DNA from: an uncultured Pelagibacteraceae bacterium
GTDB lineage: Bacteria; Pseudomonadota; Alphaproteobacteria; Pelagibacterales; Pelagibacteraceae
Reading direction: 5' to 3'
Assembly (NCBI GenBank): GCA_902599605.1
Contig: CACKFV010000001.1
Span: forward strand, 1-64,000
DNA: 64,000 nt
A program made the translations under genes and the position numbers. Shown one piece after another: positions 9,472 through 17,564 of the stretch. The notes beneath the pieces were generated by a model, which saw only the letters and a program-made list of their open reading frames with translations, was not told the origin of the DNA and ran no database searches. Position 1 is the stretch's first letter. Every line of letters starts with the position of its first letter.

Positions 9472-10057
9472 TTTTCTTGAAAGCTCGAGCCCTGTGGTCA
9501 ATTTTATATTTATAACTTTTATTCATTTCGGCAAAAGTCTTTTTATAACCATTAGGAATAAAGATAGGGTCATATCCAAATCCATTTCTCCCTTTTTTTG
9601 TTTTGGATATTTTTCCACTTATTTTTCCTACAGAGTAAATTTTTTTTCTATTTGGCCAATAAATAACTAGAGCACAAATAAATCTTGCTGAAATTTTTTT
9701 TTCTCTCCATTCTTTATCTTTCCTGTCTAATTCTTTATAGACTCTTTGCATTGCTTTATTAAAGTCACTTCCTTTCCCCCCCCATCGGGCTGAATAAATT
9801 CCTGGTTTTTTTTTAAGAAGATCAATTTCTAAACCTGAGTCATCTGATAAACATACAAGATTTGTTTTTTGAGAAAAAAATTTTGCTTTTATGAGAGCAT
9901 TAGATTTAAAAGTTTTGCCAGTTTCTCTAGGACTTTTGAGATTAAAATTTTTAGTTGAATAAATTTTTATATTTTTGGGTAATAAATTGGTAATTTCTCT
10001 TAGTTTTCCTTGGTTATTTGTACCTATCAATATTTTAGAAATTTTTTTATTTTTCAT
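9455..10057 (-). CDS. rdgB: XTP/dITP diphosphatase (RdgB/HAM1 family)
   Basis: Hydrolyses XTP, dITP and ITP to the monophosphates, keeping damaged purines out of DNA and RNA. The 200-residue protein has the family's ordered motifs: GTNNQGKLREI at the start, SDDSGLEID, GIYSARWGG, and GFGYDPIFIPNG followed by TFAEM. It diverges from grpE over 36 bases. A neighbouring hrcA, often found beside rdgB and grpE in alphaproteobacteria, is not present. Confidence 0.97.
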   Translation of the reverse strand: MKNKKISKILIGTNNQGKLREITNLLPKNIKIYSTKNFNLKSPRETGKTFKSNALIKAKFFSQKTNLVCLSDDSGLEIDLLKKKPGIYSARWGGKGSDFNKAMQRVYKELDRKDKEWREKKISARFICALVIYWPNRKKIYSVGKISGKISKTKKGRNGFGYDPIFIPNGYKKTFAEMNKSYKYKIDHRARAFKKIKRFF

Positions 10058-10093
10058 CTAGTAAATGCCAAATTTCTTACCATATAACCTTAA

Positions 10094-10684
10094 ATGGCTG
10101 AAGAAAAAAACACTATCGAAGAAAACAAAGAAGATATAAATAAAGAAAATAATGACAAGTCTAATGATAAGAAGACTGAAGCTGAAAAAAAAGAAACAAC
10201 CCCCGAGGAAAAAATAGTTGAATTAGAAGATAAACTTACAAGATCTTTTGCAGAATTAGAAAATCAACGTAGAAGATTTGAAAAAGAAAAAGATGAAGCA
10301 TTTGATTATGGTGGGATGGTTTTTGCGAGAGATGCATTAAATCTTTTAGACAATCTTGAAAGATCAAAACAATCAATAAATAATGATCAAAATTTAGATG
10401 AAAATTCAAAGAAGAAGATTATGGACCACATAGAAATTATTTTAAATGATACACTGACAATTTTTAAGAAGAATAATATTGTGCCCGTAATTTCAGTTAA
10501 TGAGAAGCTTGACCCAAATAAACATCAAGCAATGATGGAGATTGAAGACGACAGTAAAGAGCCTGGAACAATTGTGCAGGAAATACAAAAAGGATTTATG
10601 TTGAAAGATAGACTTTTAAGACCATCATTGGTTGGGGTATCGAAAAAACCACAGAAAACCGAGGAAAAAGAGCCAAAAAAATAA
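10094..10684 (+). CDS. grpE: Nucleotide exchange factor GrpE
   Basis: Releases ADP from DnaK. The 196-residue protein has a low-complexity Glu/Lys/Asn N-tail (about 1-40), a long coiled coil (about 42-130), and the C-terminal beta domain with VNEKLDPNKHQAMMEIE and PGTIVQEIQKGFMLKDRLLRPS, the family signature. It is first in grpE-dnaK-dnaJ. There is no clear Shine-Dalgarno sequence. A heat-shock promoter could lie in the 36 bases shared with rdgB, but I cannot define one. Confidence 0.97.
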   Translation: MAEEKNTIEENKEDINKENNDKSNDKKTEAEKKETTPEEKIVELEDKLTRSFAELENQRRRFEKEKDEAFDYGGMVFARDALNLLDNLERSKQSINNDQNLDENSKKKIMDHIEIILNDTLTIFKKNNIVPVISVNEKLDPNKHQAMMEIEDDSKEPGTIVQEIQKGFMLKDRLLRPSLVGVSKKPQKTEEKEPKK

Positions 10685-10743
10685 GATATGGGAACTTGTA
10701 GATTAAGAAATAGCACATATATGAGTTTTAAATATAAAAAATT

Positions 10744-12666
10744 ATGAGCAAAGTAATAGGAATAGATTTAGGAACTACAAACTCGTGTGTCTCCATAATG
10801 GAGGGTACACAGGCAAAGGTTTTAGAAAATGCAGAAGGTGCAAGAACTACTCCTTCGGTAGTAGCTTTTACAGAGAATGATGAGAAGCTCATTGGACAGC
10901 CAGCAAAAAGACAGGCTGTTACAAACCCTGAAAACACAATTTTTGCTGTTAAAAGGTTAATTGGAAGAAACTTTTCTGACCCATCAGTTAAAAAAGATAT
11001 TGAAACATCTCCTTTTAAGATAATTAACTCAGAAAAAGGTGACGCTTGGATAGAAGCTAAAGGAAAAAAATATTCACCATCTCAAATATCAGCGTTTGTT
11101 TTACAGAAAATGAAAGAAACTGCAGAAAAATATTTAGGTCAAGAAGTTACTAAAGCAGTAATTACTGTGCCGGCATATTTTAATGATGCTCAAAGACAAG
11201 CTACTAAGGATGCTGGTAAAATTGCAGGTTTAGAGGTTTTAAGAATTATTAATGAACCAACAGCTGCGTCTTTAGCATATGGTTTAGATAAAAAAGCAAA
11301 CAAAAAGATCGCTGTTTATGACCTAGGTGGCGGAACATTTGATGTATCGATTTTGGAATTAGGCGATGGTGTATTTGAAGTTAAGTCAACGAATGGTGAT
11401 ACTTTTTTAGGTGGAGAAGATTTTGATAACACTATAGTAGAGTACTTGCTTTCTGAATTTAAGAAAGATAATGGGATTGATTTAAAATCTGATAAGCTTG
11501 CATTACAAAGATTAAAAGAAGCAGCAGAAAAAGCTAAAATAGAATTGTCTTCTGCAGCACAAACTGAGATAAATCTTCCGTTTATTACAGCTGATAAAAC
11601 TGGTCCAAAACACATAAACTTAAAGATGACAAGAGCAAAACTAGAGGCTTTGGTTGAAGATTTAATTAAAAGAACAATGCCTCCATGTCAAACTGCTCTT
11701 AAGGATGCTGGTTTATCAGCAAGTGAAATTGATGAGATAGTTCTTGTTGGAGGTATGACAAGAATGCCAAAAATAATTGAAGAAGTTAAAAACTTCTTTG
11801 GTAAAGAACCGAATAAATCTGTTAACCCTGATGAAGTAGTTGCTATGGGTGCTGCAATTCAAGCTGGTGTACTTCAAGGTGATGTAAAAGATGTGTTGTT
11901 ATTAGATGTTACACCTCTTTCTTTAGGAATCGAAACTTTAGGTGGTGTATCAACAAAACTGATTGATAAGAATACAACCATTCCTACAAAGAAGAGCCAA
12001 GTATTTTCTACAGCTGAAGATAATCAACCAGCTGTATCAATAAGAGTTCTCCAAGGTGAAAGAGAAATGGCTTCTGATAATAAAATTTTAGGAAACTTTG
12101 AGCTGGTTGGAATTGCTCCAGCACCAAGAGGAGTTCCTCAAATTGAGGTAACTTTTGATATAGACGCTAACGGTATAGTAAACGTCTCAGCAAAAGATAA
12201 AGGAACTGGTAAAGAACAAAAAATTCAAATTCAAGCTTCTGGAGGCTTAAGCGATGAAGAGATTAGCAAAATGGTTAAAGATGCTGAAGCAAATAAAGAA
12301 GAAGATAAGAAAAAAAGAGAGGCTGTTGATGCAAGAAATCAAGCGGATACTCTTGTTCATTCAACTGAAAAAAATTTAAAAGAACATGGTTCTAAGGTTT
12401 CTGAAGCTGATAAAAAAGCTATTGAGACAGCAGCTGCAGATTTAAGAAATGCTTTGAAAGGAACTGATGTTGAAGCTATTAAAAAGAAAACTCAGGATTT
12501 AGTACAAGCTTCTATGAAACTTGGAGAAGCTATTTACAAATCTCAACAAAGTGCAAAACCAGCTGAAAATGCTAAAGACCAAAAACAAGAAGGAAAAAAA
12601 GACGACAACGTTGTTGATGCAGACTTTGAAGAAGTAAAAGACGAAAATAAAGAGAAAAGCGCCTAA
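10744..12666 (+). CDS. dnaK: Chaperone DnaK (Hsp70)
   Basis: ATP-driven folding chaperone. It is 640 residues, the typical length. The ATPase domain (about 1-380) has the Hsp70 signatures [31 protein letters not shown] and [12 protein letters not shown]. The substrate-binding domain follows (about 385-540), then a helical lid and an acidic tail ending in DADFEEVKD. It sits 59 bases after grpE and 26 before dnaJ. No strong ribosome-binding site precedes the ATG. Confidence 0.99.
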   Translation: MSKVIGIDLGTTNSCVSIMEGTQAKVLENAEGARTTPSVVAFTENDEKLIGQPAKRQAVTNPENTIFAVKRLIGRNFSDPSVKKDIETSPFKIINSEKGDAWIEAKGKKYSPSQISAFVLQKMKETAEKYLGQEVTKAVITVPAYFNDAQRQATKDAGKIAGLEVLRIINEPTAASLAYGLDKKANKKIAVYDLGGGTFDVSILELGDGVFEVKSTNGDTFLGGEDFDNTIVEYLLSEFKKDNGIDLKSDKLALQRLKEAAEKAKIELSSAAQTEINLPFITADKTGPKHINLKMTRAKLEALVEDLIKRTMPPCQTALKDAGLSASEIDEIVLVGGMTRMPKIIEEVKNFFGKEPNKSVNPDEVVAMGAAIQAGVLQGDVKDVLLLDVTPLSLGIETLGGVSTKLIDKNTTIPTKKSQVFSTAEDNQPAVSIRVLQGEREMASDNKILGNFELVGIAPAPRGVPQIEVTFDIDANGIVNVSAKDKGTGKEQKIQIQASGGLSDEEISKMVKDAEANKEEDKKKREAVDARNQADTLVHSTEKNLKEHGSKVSEADKKAIETAAADLRNALKGTDVEAIKKKTQDLVQASMKLGEAIYKSQQSAKPAENAKDQKQEGKKDDNVVDADFEEVKDENKEKSA

Positions 12667-12692
12667 GATAGCAACTATTTGTCTTATTTATT

Positions 12693-13817
12693 ATGACAAA
12701 AAGAGATTATTACGACGTCTTAGGTATAAATAAATCAGCCTCACCTGAACAAATAAAAACTGCTTACAGGAAACTTGCAGTAAAATATCACCCAGATAAA
12801 AACAAAGGTGACAAAGCTTCAGAGGAAAAATTTAAAGAAGCTTCAGAAGCTTATCACGTGTTATCTAATACTGAGAGAAAACAAAACTACGATAATTTTG
12901 GACACGCTGCTTTTGAAAATGGTGGTGGTGGAAGAGGAGGATTTAGCAATTTTGATTTTTCAAGCCACTTTTCAGATATTTTTGAGGATTTTTTTGGTGA
13001 AGGTTTTGGAGGTGGTAGAAGGACAAGAAAATCAAACAATCGTGGTTCAGATTTAAGATATGATTTATCTATCTCTTTAAATGAAGCATATACTGGTAAG
13101 AAACAAGATATAAAATTTTCCACGTCAGAAAAATGTGACACTTGTAAAGGAAGTGGATCAAAGCCAGGTCACAACGCAAGTTCCTGCTCAATGTGCAATG
13201 GTCATGGTCAAGTTAGATCAAGCCAGGGTTTTTTTACTGTCCAACAAACCTGTCCACAGTGCTCTGGATCTGGAGAACAAATCACAAATCCATGTTCAAG
13301 TTGTAGTGGCCAAGGAAAAAAACAGGCTTCGAAAAGGTTATCTGTTACAATTCCAAAAGGTGTTGATGATGGCACAAGAATAAGATTAGCAGGTAAAGGT
13401 GAAGCTGGTTCTAGAGGTGCAGGTAGCGGAGATCTCTATCTATTTATAAATGTTTATTCACATGATCTTTTCAAAAGATCAGATGAAAATCTATACTTTG
13501 AATGTCCTATATCAATTGCAGATGCAGCTTTGGGGACAACAATTGAAATTCCTACTATCGATGGAGGAAAAGCTAAAATAAAAATACCAGCAGGTACACA
13601 AAGCGGAAAACAATTAAGACTTAAAGGTAAAGGAATGCCCTATATAAGAGGGAGTGGATATGGTGACCTTTATGTTCAGCTAAATACTGAGGTACCAATA
13701 TCTCTTAATAAGGAACAAAAAGAGTTGCTAGAAAAATTTAGACAAATTGAGAATGAAAAGTCAAACCCTAGTATAAAAAAATTCTTCGAAAAAGCTAAAA
13801 ATTTTTGGAAAAACTAA
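12693..13817 (+). CDS. dnaJ: Co-chaperone DnaJ (Hsp40, type I)
   Basis: Stimulates the DnaK ATPase and delivers clients. The 374-residue protein has a full type I layout: a J domain (about 1-70, with YHPDKN), a Gly/Phe-rich linker (about 72-115), and four zinc-finger CxxCxGxG repeats (CDTCKGSG, CSMCNGHG, CPQCSGSG, CSSCSGQG; about 145-210). The C-terminal substrate and dimerisation domains complete it. It is the last chaperone gene of the operon, with a small membrane-protein gene 3 bases downstream. Confidence 0.99.
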   Translation: MTKRDYYDVLGINKSASPEQIKTAYRKLAVKYHPDKNKGDKASEEKFKEASEAYHVLSNTERKQNYDNFGHAAFENGGGGRGGFSNFDFSSHFSDIFEDFFGEGFGGGRRTRKSNNRGSDLRYDLSISLNEAYTGKKQDIKFSTSEKCDTCKGSGSKPGHNASSCSMCNGHGQVRSSQGFFTVQQTCPQCSGSGEQITNPCSSCSGQGKKQASKRLSVTIPKGVDDGTRIRLAGKGEAGSRGAGSGDLYLFINVYSHDLFKRSDENLYFECPISIADAALGTTIEIPTIDGGKAKIKIPAGTQSGKQLRLKGKGMPYIRGSGYGDLYVQLNTEVPISLNKEQKELLEKFRQIENEKSNPSIKKFFEKAKNFWKN

Positions 13818-13820
13818 ATA

Positions 13821-13991
13821 ATGGGTCTTGAACAAATAGTACCAGCTATAGCATTAATTGCGGTTTTAATTTTAGTATTACCAAATTTTTTAAGAAGTAA
13901 TTCTGAAAAAAAACAACTTTTTAAAAACTTGTCTATTTGGGGTATTATTGTTTTAGTTGTTGTGATACTTTCATATTTAGTTTTTGCATGA
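13821..13991 (+). CDS. Small membrane protein of 57 residues (unrecognised)
   Basis: A short frame starts 3 bases after the dnaJ stop and ends in an ATGA overlap with the dapB start. That tight coupling is the main reason to believe it. The product starts MGLEQIVPAIALIAVLILV, so a first membrane helix spans about 5-20. A basic loop (about 24-35) and a second helix (about 38-56) follow. I do not recognise the family. It may simply ride along between dnaJ and dapB, or be one of the conserved small membrane proteins of SAR11. Confidence 0.7.
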   Translation: MGLEQIVPAIALIAVLILVLPNFLRSNSEKKQLFKNLSIWGIIVLVVVILSYLVFA

Positions 13992-14764
13992 ATAAAATTA
14001 AATTAGCTGTAACTGGTTGCCTCGGCCGAATGGGTCAACAAATTATTAAATCCTCAAAATTAGATAGAAAATTTAAACTTGTTACTCTTACTGAAAATAG
14101 AAAAATTGAAAGAAAAATTTATGGGATCAAACTCGAATTAAATAATGAAAGTGCTTTTAAAAAAGCAAATATCATTATCGATTTTACAGCACCAAAATGT
14201 ACTTTCCAGGTTTTAAAAATAGCATCAAAATTAAAAAAAAAGGTGGTGATTGGTACTACTGGATTTACTAAAAAAGAAGAACAATTAATAAAAAAATACT
14301 CTAGAAAAATTCCAATTTTAAAAGCAGGAAATATGAGTCTCGGGATTAATCTTTTAATGTATCTAACTGAGATTGCGTCAAGTTCTTTGGGCAACAATTT
14401 TTTGAGTAAGGTTTATGAAGTGCATCACAAACACAAAAAAGATCATCCATCAGGTACTGCTTTAATGCTGGGCAAAGGTATAGCGGTTGGGAAAAAAAAG
14501 GATTTTTATAAAATGATTGGTAATAAATACTTTAATAAGAAAACATTTCCTTACGGTAAAAAAATTAATTTTAATTCAATAAGAAAAGGTGAAACTGTTG
14601 GTGAACATGAGGTAAAGTTTTCAAGTGGTAAAGAAATTATAACCTTAAACCATGAGGCATTTGATAGAGCTTTATATTCAGAAGGGGCTCTAACGGCTGC
14701 TAAATGGCTTATGTCTAAAAAACCAGGACTTTACTCAATGAGAAATGTTTTAAATTTTAAATGA
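13988..14764 (+). CDS. dapB: 4-hydroxy-tetrahydrodipicolinate reductase DapB
   Basis: NAD(P)H-dependent step of lysine and diaminopimelate synthesis. With the start placed at the ATG of MNKIKLAVTG the protein has 258 residues, near the usual 265. A longer in-frame start 51 bases upstream would add a Cys-rich, non-conserved leader that overlaps the small membrane-protein gene. The nucleotide-binding motif is GCLGRMGQQI. The active-site segment is EVHHKHKKDHPSGTAL, with the catalytic His pair and Lys. The 3' end overlaps nth by 4 bases. Confidence 0.97.
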   Translation: MNKIKLAVTGCLGRMGQQIIKSSKLDRKFKLVTLTENRKIERKIYGIKLELNNESAFKKANIIIDFTAPKCTFQVLKIASKLKKKVVIGTTGFTKKEEQLIKKYSRKIPILKAGNMSLGINLLMYLTEIASSSLGNNFLSKVYEVHHKHKKDHPSGTALMLGKGIAVGKKKDFYKMIGNKYFNKKTFPYGKKINFNSIRKGETVGEHEVKFSSGKEIITLNHEAFDRALYSEGALTAAKWLMSKKPGLYSMRNVLNFK

Positions 14765-15429
14765 GGCTCATAGAAGCTGAAAAGAAAAAAAGAGCTAAAA
14801 TAGTTCTTAAAATTTTAAATAAGACATATCCAAAAATTTCAGTTCCTCTACATAGTAGAAATGTATTTACACTTTTAATTTCAGTTTTGCTTTCTGCTCA
14901 ATGTACAGATGTTAATGTGAACAATGTCACAAAAGATATTTACCCAAAATATTACAAACCAAATCACTTCGTTAAACTTGGTAGAAAAAAGATAGAAAAA
15001 TTGATCAAAAAAATTGGTATTTTCAGGATTAAAGCTAAAAGTATTTTTAATTTATCAAAAATATTAACGGAAAAATATGGAGGGCAAGTCCCTAAAACTT
15101 TTGAGCAATTAGAAGAACTTCCGGGTGTTGGTCATAAAACAGCAAGTGTAGTTATGTCCCAAGGTTTTGGTCATCCTGCTTTTCCAATAGATACGCATAT
15201 ACATAGATTGGCGCAGAGATGGGGGCTTACCAATGGTAAAAATGTAGTTCAAACAGAGGAAGATCTTAAAAAACTATTTCCTAAAAAGTACTGGAACAAG
15301 CTTCACTTGCAAATAATCTATTACGGAAGAGAGTTTTGCAAAGCAAGAGACTGCTATGGAATAACTTGTAAAATTTGTACATCTTGTTATCCTAATAGAA
15401 AAAGACCGGTCAAAACAAAGAAAGCATAA
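14761..15429 (+). CDS. nth: Endonuclease III (DNA glycosylase/AP lyase) with atypical Fe-S loop
   Basis: Removes oxidised pyrimidines and nicks abasic sites in base-excision repair. The 222-residue protein has the helix-hairpin-helix LEELPGVGHKTASVV with catalytic K126, and D144 in PIDTHIHRL (the equivalents of E. coli K120 and D138). The C-terminal cluster loop is unusual: relative to the E. coli spacing, Cys 193, 203 and 209 are kept, position 200 is Gly, and extra Cys are at 198 and 206. The gene overlaps dapB by 4 bases and is 1 base from the kinase gene. Confidence 0.95.
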   Translation: MRLIEAEKKKRAKIVLKILNKTYPKISVPLHSRNVFTLLISVLLSAQCTDVNVNNVTKDIYPKYYKPNHFVKLGRKKIEKLIKKIGIFRIKAKSIFNLSKILTEKYGGQVPKTFEQLEELPGVGHKTASVVMSQGFGHPAFPIDTHIHRLAQRWGLTNGKNVVQTEEDLKKLFPKKYWNKLHLQIIYYGREFCKARDCYGITCKICTSCYPNRKRPVKTKKA

Positions 15430-15430
15430 A

Positions 15431-16360
15431 ATGAAAATCTTGGGAATTGGAAACGCAATTGTCGATGTTATTTGTAAAGTTGATGATGAATTTATCAAAA
15501 AAAATAATCTTACAAAAAGCACCATGAAATTAATTTTTGATGAAAATGAATTCAAACAATTGCTCTCAAACCTAAAAATTGAAAAAACTGTTTCTGGTGG
15601 ATCAGTGGCCAATTCAATTGTTGGATTATCACAATTAGGAAATGATGTTGGATTTATCGGTAAAGTTAATGATGATGATCTGGGAGGAAAATATGAGGAA
15701 GGTCTTAAGACAGAAAATGTAAAATATTTTTATTCTAAAAAGAAAGAAGAATTACCAACAGGTACATGTTTAATATTAGTTACTCCAGACTCTGAGAGAA
15801 CTATGTGTACATTCCTTGGAACAGCTGGAAAAATAAATGAAAACGATGTTGATGCGAATGCTATTAAAAAAAGTGAAATTATTTTTTTAGAAGGATATCT
15901 TTGGGATGAAGGAGATCCAAAAAAAGCATTTGATAAAGCAATAAATAACGCAAATAAAGTTGCTATGTCATTATCAGATCAATTTTGTGTAGACAGACAC
16001 AAACCTCATTTTCTGGAATTAGTAAAAAGTAAACTAGATATAACTTTTGCTAATGAACAAGAGATTATGTCTTTAATTGATACAAAAGATTTTGATGAAG
16101 TAATTAATTTTGCAAAAGAATTAAAAAAGCTATTAGTGATAACAAGAGGCGAAAAAGGGGCCATATCTATTAATGGAAATGAAATAACAGAATGTGGGAT
16201 TAAAAAAAATTTGAAAATAGTAGATCTTACAGGTGCTGGTGATTTATTTGCTGCAGGTTTTCTACATGGTCATGTTAACAATATGTCTCAGAAAGAATGC
16301 CTAGAAAAGGGTACTGAGATGTCATCAAAAGTAATTCAACAAATTGGTGCACGAATTTAA
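15431..16360 (+). CDS. PfkB-family kinase, adenosine-kinase-like
   Basis: Predicted ATP-dependent sugar or nucleoside kinase. The 309-residue protein starts MKILGIGNAIVDVICKVDD, has SGGSVANSIVGLSQLG (substrate side), and ends with the PfkB signature DLTGAGDLFAAGFLHG, where the Asp is the catalytic base. The overall pattern, including GTCLILVTPDSERTMCTFLG, is that of the bacterial adenosine-kinase-like group. The exact substrate is inferred. The stop abuts the stop of the convergent ArfA-like gene with no spacer. Confidence 0.88.
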   Translation: MKILGIGNAIVDVICKVDDEFIKKNNLTKSTMKLIFDENEFKQLLSNLKIEKTVSGGSVANSIVGLSQLGNDVGFIGKVNDDDLGGKYEEGLKTENVKYFYSKKKEELPTGTCLILVTPDSERTMCTFLGTAGKINENDVDANAIKKSEIIFLEGYLWDEGDPKKAFDKAINNANKVAMSLSDQFCVDRHKPHFLELVKSKLDITFANEQEIMSLIDTKDFDEVINFAKELKKLLVITRGEKGAISINGNEITECGIKKNLKIVDLTGAGDLFAAGFLHGHVNNMSQKECLEKGTEMSSKVIQQIGARI

Positions 16361-16468
16361 TTACTTTTTTCTTCTCTTAAAACTTCCTTTTCCTTTTTTT
16401 GGTTTAATAACCCTTGGCTTGTATTTCTTTGAAAATAAATCTTTTGCAATTAAGTTTTTCTTTTTCAT
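16361..16468 (-). CDS. arfA: ArfA-like alternative ribosome-rescue factor (35 residues)
   Basis: A very short gene encoding a basic protein, MKKKNLIAKDLFSKKY and then a tail containing RVIKPKKGKGSFKRRKK. The tail matches the KKGKGSY/F basic motif of ArfA, which recruits RF2 to ribosomes stalled on mRNA lacking a stop codon. The segment before it (LIAKDLF...) aligns with the E. coli AIEALLHDPLF region. E. coli ArfA has a further C-terminal stretch that is dispensable; here the protein simply stops. The start overlaps the response-regulator stop by one base (TAATG), so the two are co-translated. The call rests on motif recognition only. Confidence 0.72.
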   Translation of the reverse strand: MKKKNLIAKDLFSKKYKPRVIKPKKGKGSFKRRKK

Positions 16469-17058
16469 TAAATAGTATATCCATCTTTATCACTTTTTAT
16501 TAATTCATCATTTCCAAACTCCGCTTTTATTTTTTTTCTAAGTCTATAAATATGAGTTTCAACTGTGTGAGTTTCAAGATCAGAAGAATGTTGCCAAATT
16601 TCCTTTTCCAATGTTTCAACATTGACTGGTTTTTTTGAATTATTTAAGTACAATATCATGTCGGTCTCTCGCTCGGTTAGTTTCAAAGTCAATTTATCTT
16701 TTTTAAGCTCTCTTGAATTGATATTCAAAAAAAAATCTTTAACATTTATGTTTGATTGATCTTGATATTTTTTCTGAATAAATCTTACGTTTAAATTTTC
16801 AACAAATTTGAAAATATTAACTGGTGTTTTAAATTTAATGATTTGATCTTCCTTTATACTTTTAGCAAAAAAATTGTATTCTTTCTCATTTACAATTAAA
16901 ATAGAATTTTCTAAAGAAATATTTTTGCTATTATATTTATCAAAAAAAATTTCTTTGCTATTAAATTTTGATATTTCATAACCAATATGTTCTTTAAGTT
17001 CGTCTAAGATATCGTAAAAACTTGATAAATTAATTATATATAATTTTTGATTTACCAT
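16468..17058 (-). CDS. Winged-helix transcriptional regulator with degenerate receiver domain
   Basis: The 196-residue protein has a C-terminal OmpR-type winged helix (about 112-196): LKLTERETDMILYL, then the recognition-helix region SSDLETHTVETHIYRLRKKI and a KSDKDGYTI wing. The N-terminal 100 residues have the length and strand/helix rhythm of a receiver domain, but the acidic pocket after strand 1 (here LYIINLSS) is lost. The phospho-acceptor after strand 3 appears as Asn (ILIVNEKEY). It is therefore unlikely to be switched by a kinase. No sensor kinase is adjacent. Its targets are unknown; the arfA-like gene is directly downstream in the same transcript. Confidence 0.85.
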   Translation of the reverse strand: MVNQKLYIINLSSFYDILDELKEHIGYEISKFNSKEIFFDKYNSKNISLENSILIVNEKEYNFFAKSIKEDQIIKFKTPVNIFKFVENLNVRFIQKKYQDQSNINVKDFFLNINSRELKKDKLTLKLTERETDMILYLNNSKKPVNVETLEKEIWQHSSDLETHTVETHIYRLRKKIKAEFGNDELIKSDKDGYTI

Positions 17059-17072
17059 ATATTTTAGAACTT

Positions 17073-17564
17073 ATGATAATTAAGCTAAAAAATAAAGACA
17101 CCTTAATTTGTGATGAGTTTCAATTTAAATGCTCTATTGGTAAAAATGGTCTAAGAAAGAATAAATTGGAGGGAGATAACTGTACTCCAAAAGGAACATT
17201 TACATTAGGACCAATTTATTACAGAAATGATAGGGTAGCTAAACTTAGCACACGATTAAAGACTATTAAAATTCATAAACAAATGGGTTGGTGTGATGAT
17301 CCCAACAATATTAATTATAATAAAGAAATTAAATTAAATAAAAAAATTAAAGCAGAAAAGTTATACAGGAAAGATAGAATTTATGACATTATCATTGTAA
17401 TCAATTACAACACTCAAAGAATAATCAAAAATAAAGGGAGCGCTATTTTTATTCACGTAACAAATAATTATAAACCTACTAGAGGGTGCATAACTTTAAG
17501 TTTAAGTGATCTTGAAATATTACTAAAAATAATAAAAAGGAATTCAAAGATAAAAATAACCTAG
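17073..17564 (+). CDS. L,D-transpeptidase (YkuD) family protein
   Basis: Predicted cross-linking or lipoprotein-attaching L,D-transpeptidase acting on peptidoglycan. The 163-residue protein consists of little more than the catalytic domain. An early TPKGTFTLGPIYYR segment is typical, and the active site is IFIHVTNNYKPTRGCITLS, with H128 and nucleophile C139. I see no signal peptide or membrane anchor, which is common in the short alphaproteobacterial version but leaves export unexplained. It diverges from the regulator gene by 14 bases, and its stop abuts the next convergent gene. Confidence 0.9.
   Translation: MIIKLKNKDTLICDEFQFKCSIGKNGLRKNKLEGDNCTPKGTFTLGPIYYRNDRVAKLSTRLKTIKIHKQMGWCDDPNNINYNKEIKLNKKIKAEKLYRKDRIYDIIIVINYNTQRIIKNKGSAIFIHVTNNYKPTRGCITLSLSDLEILLKIIKRNSKIKIT

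Noticed and set aside
13937-13987. Upstream ATG for dapB giving a Cys-rich leader
   Set aside because: It lies inside the small membrane-protein gene, and DapB homology starts at MNKIKLAVTG.
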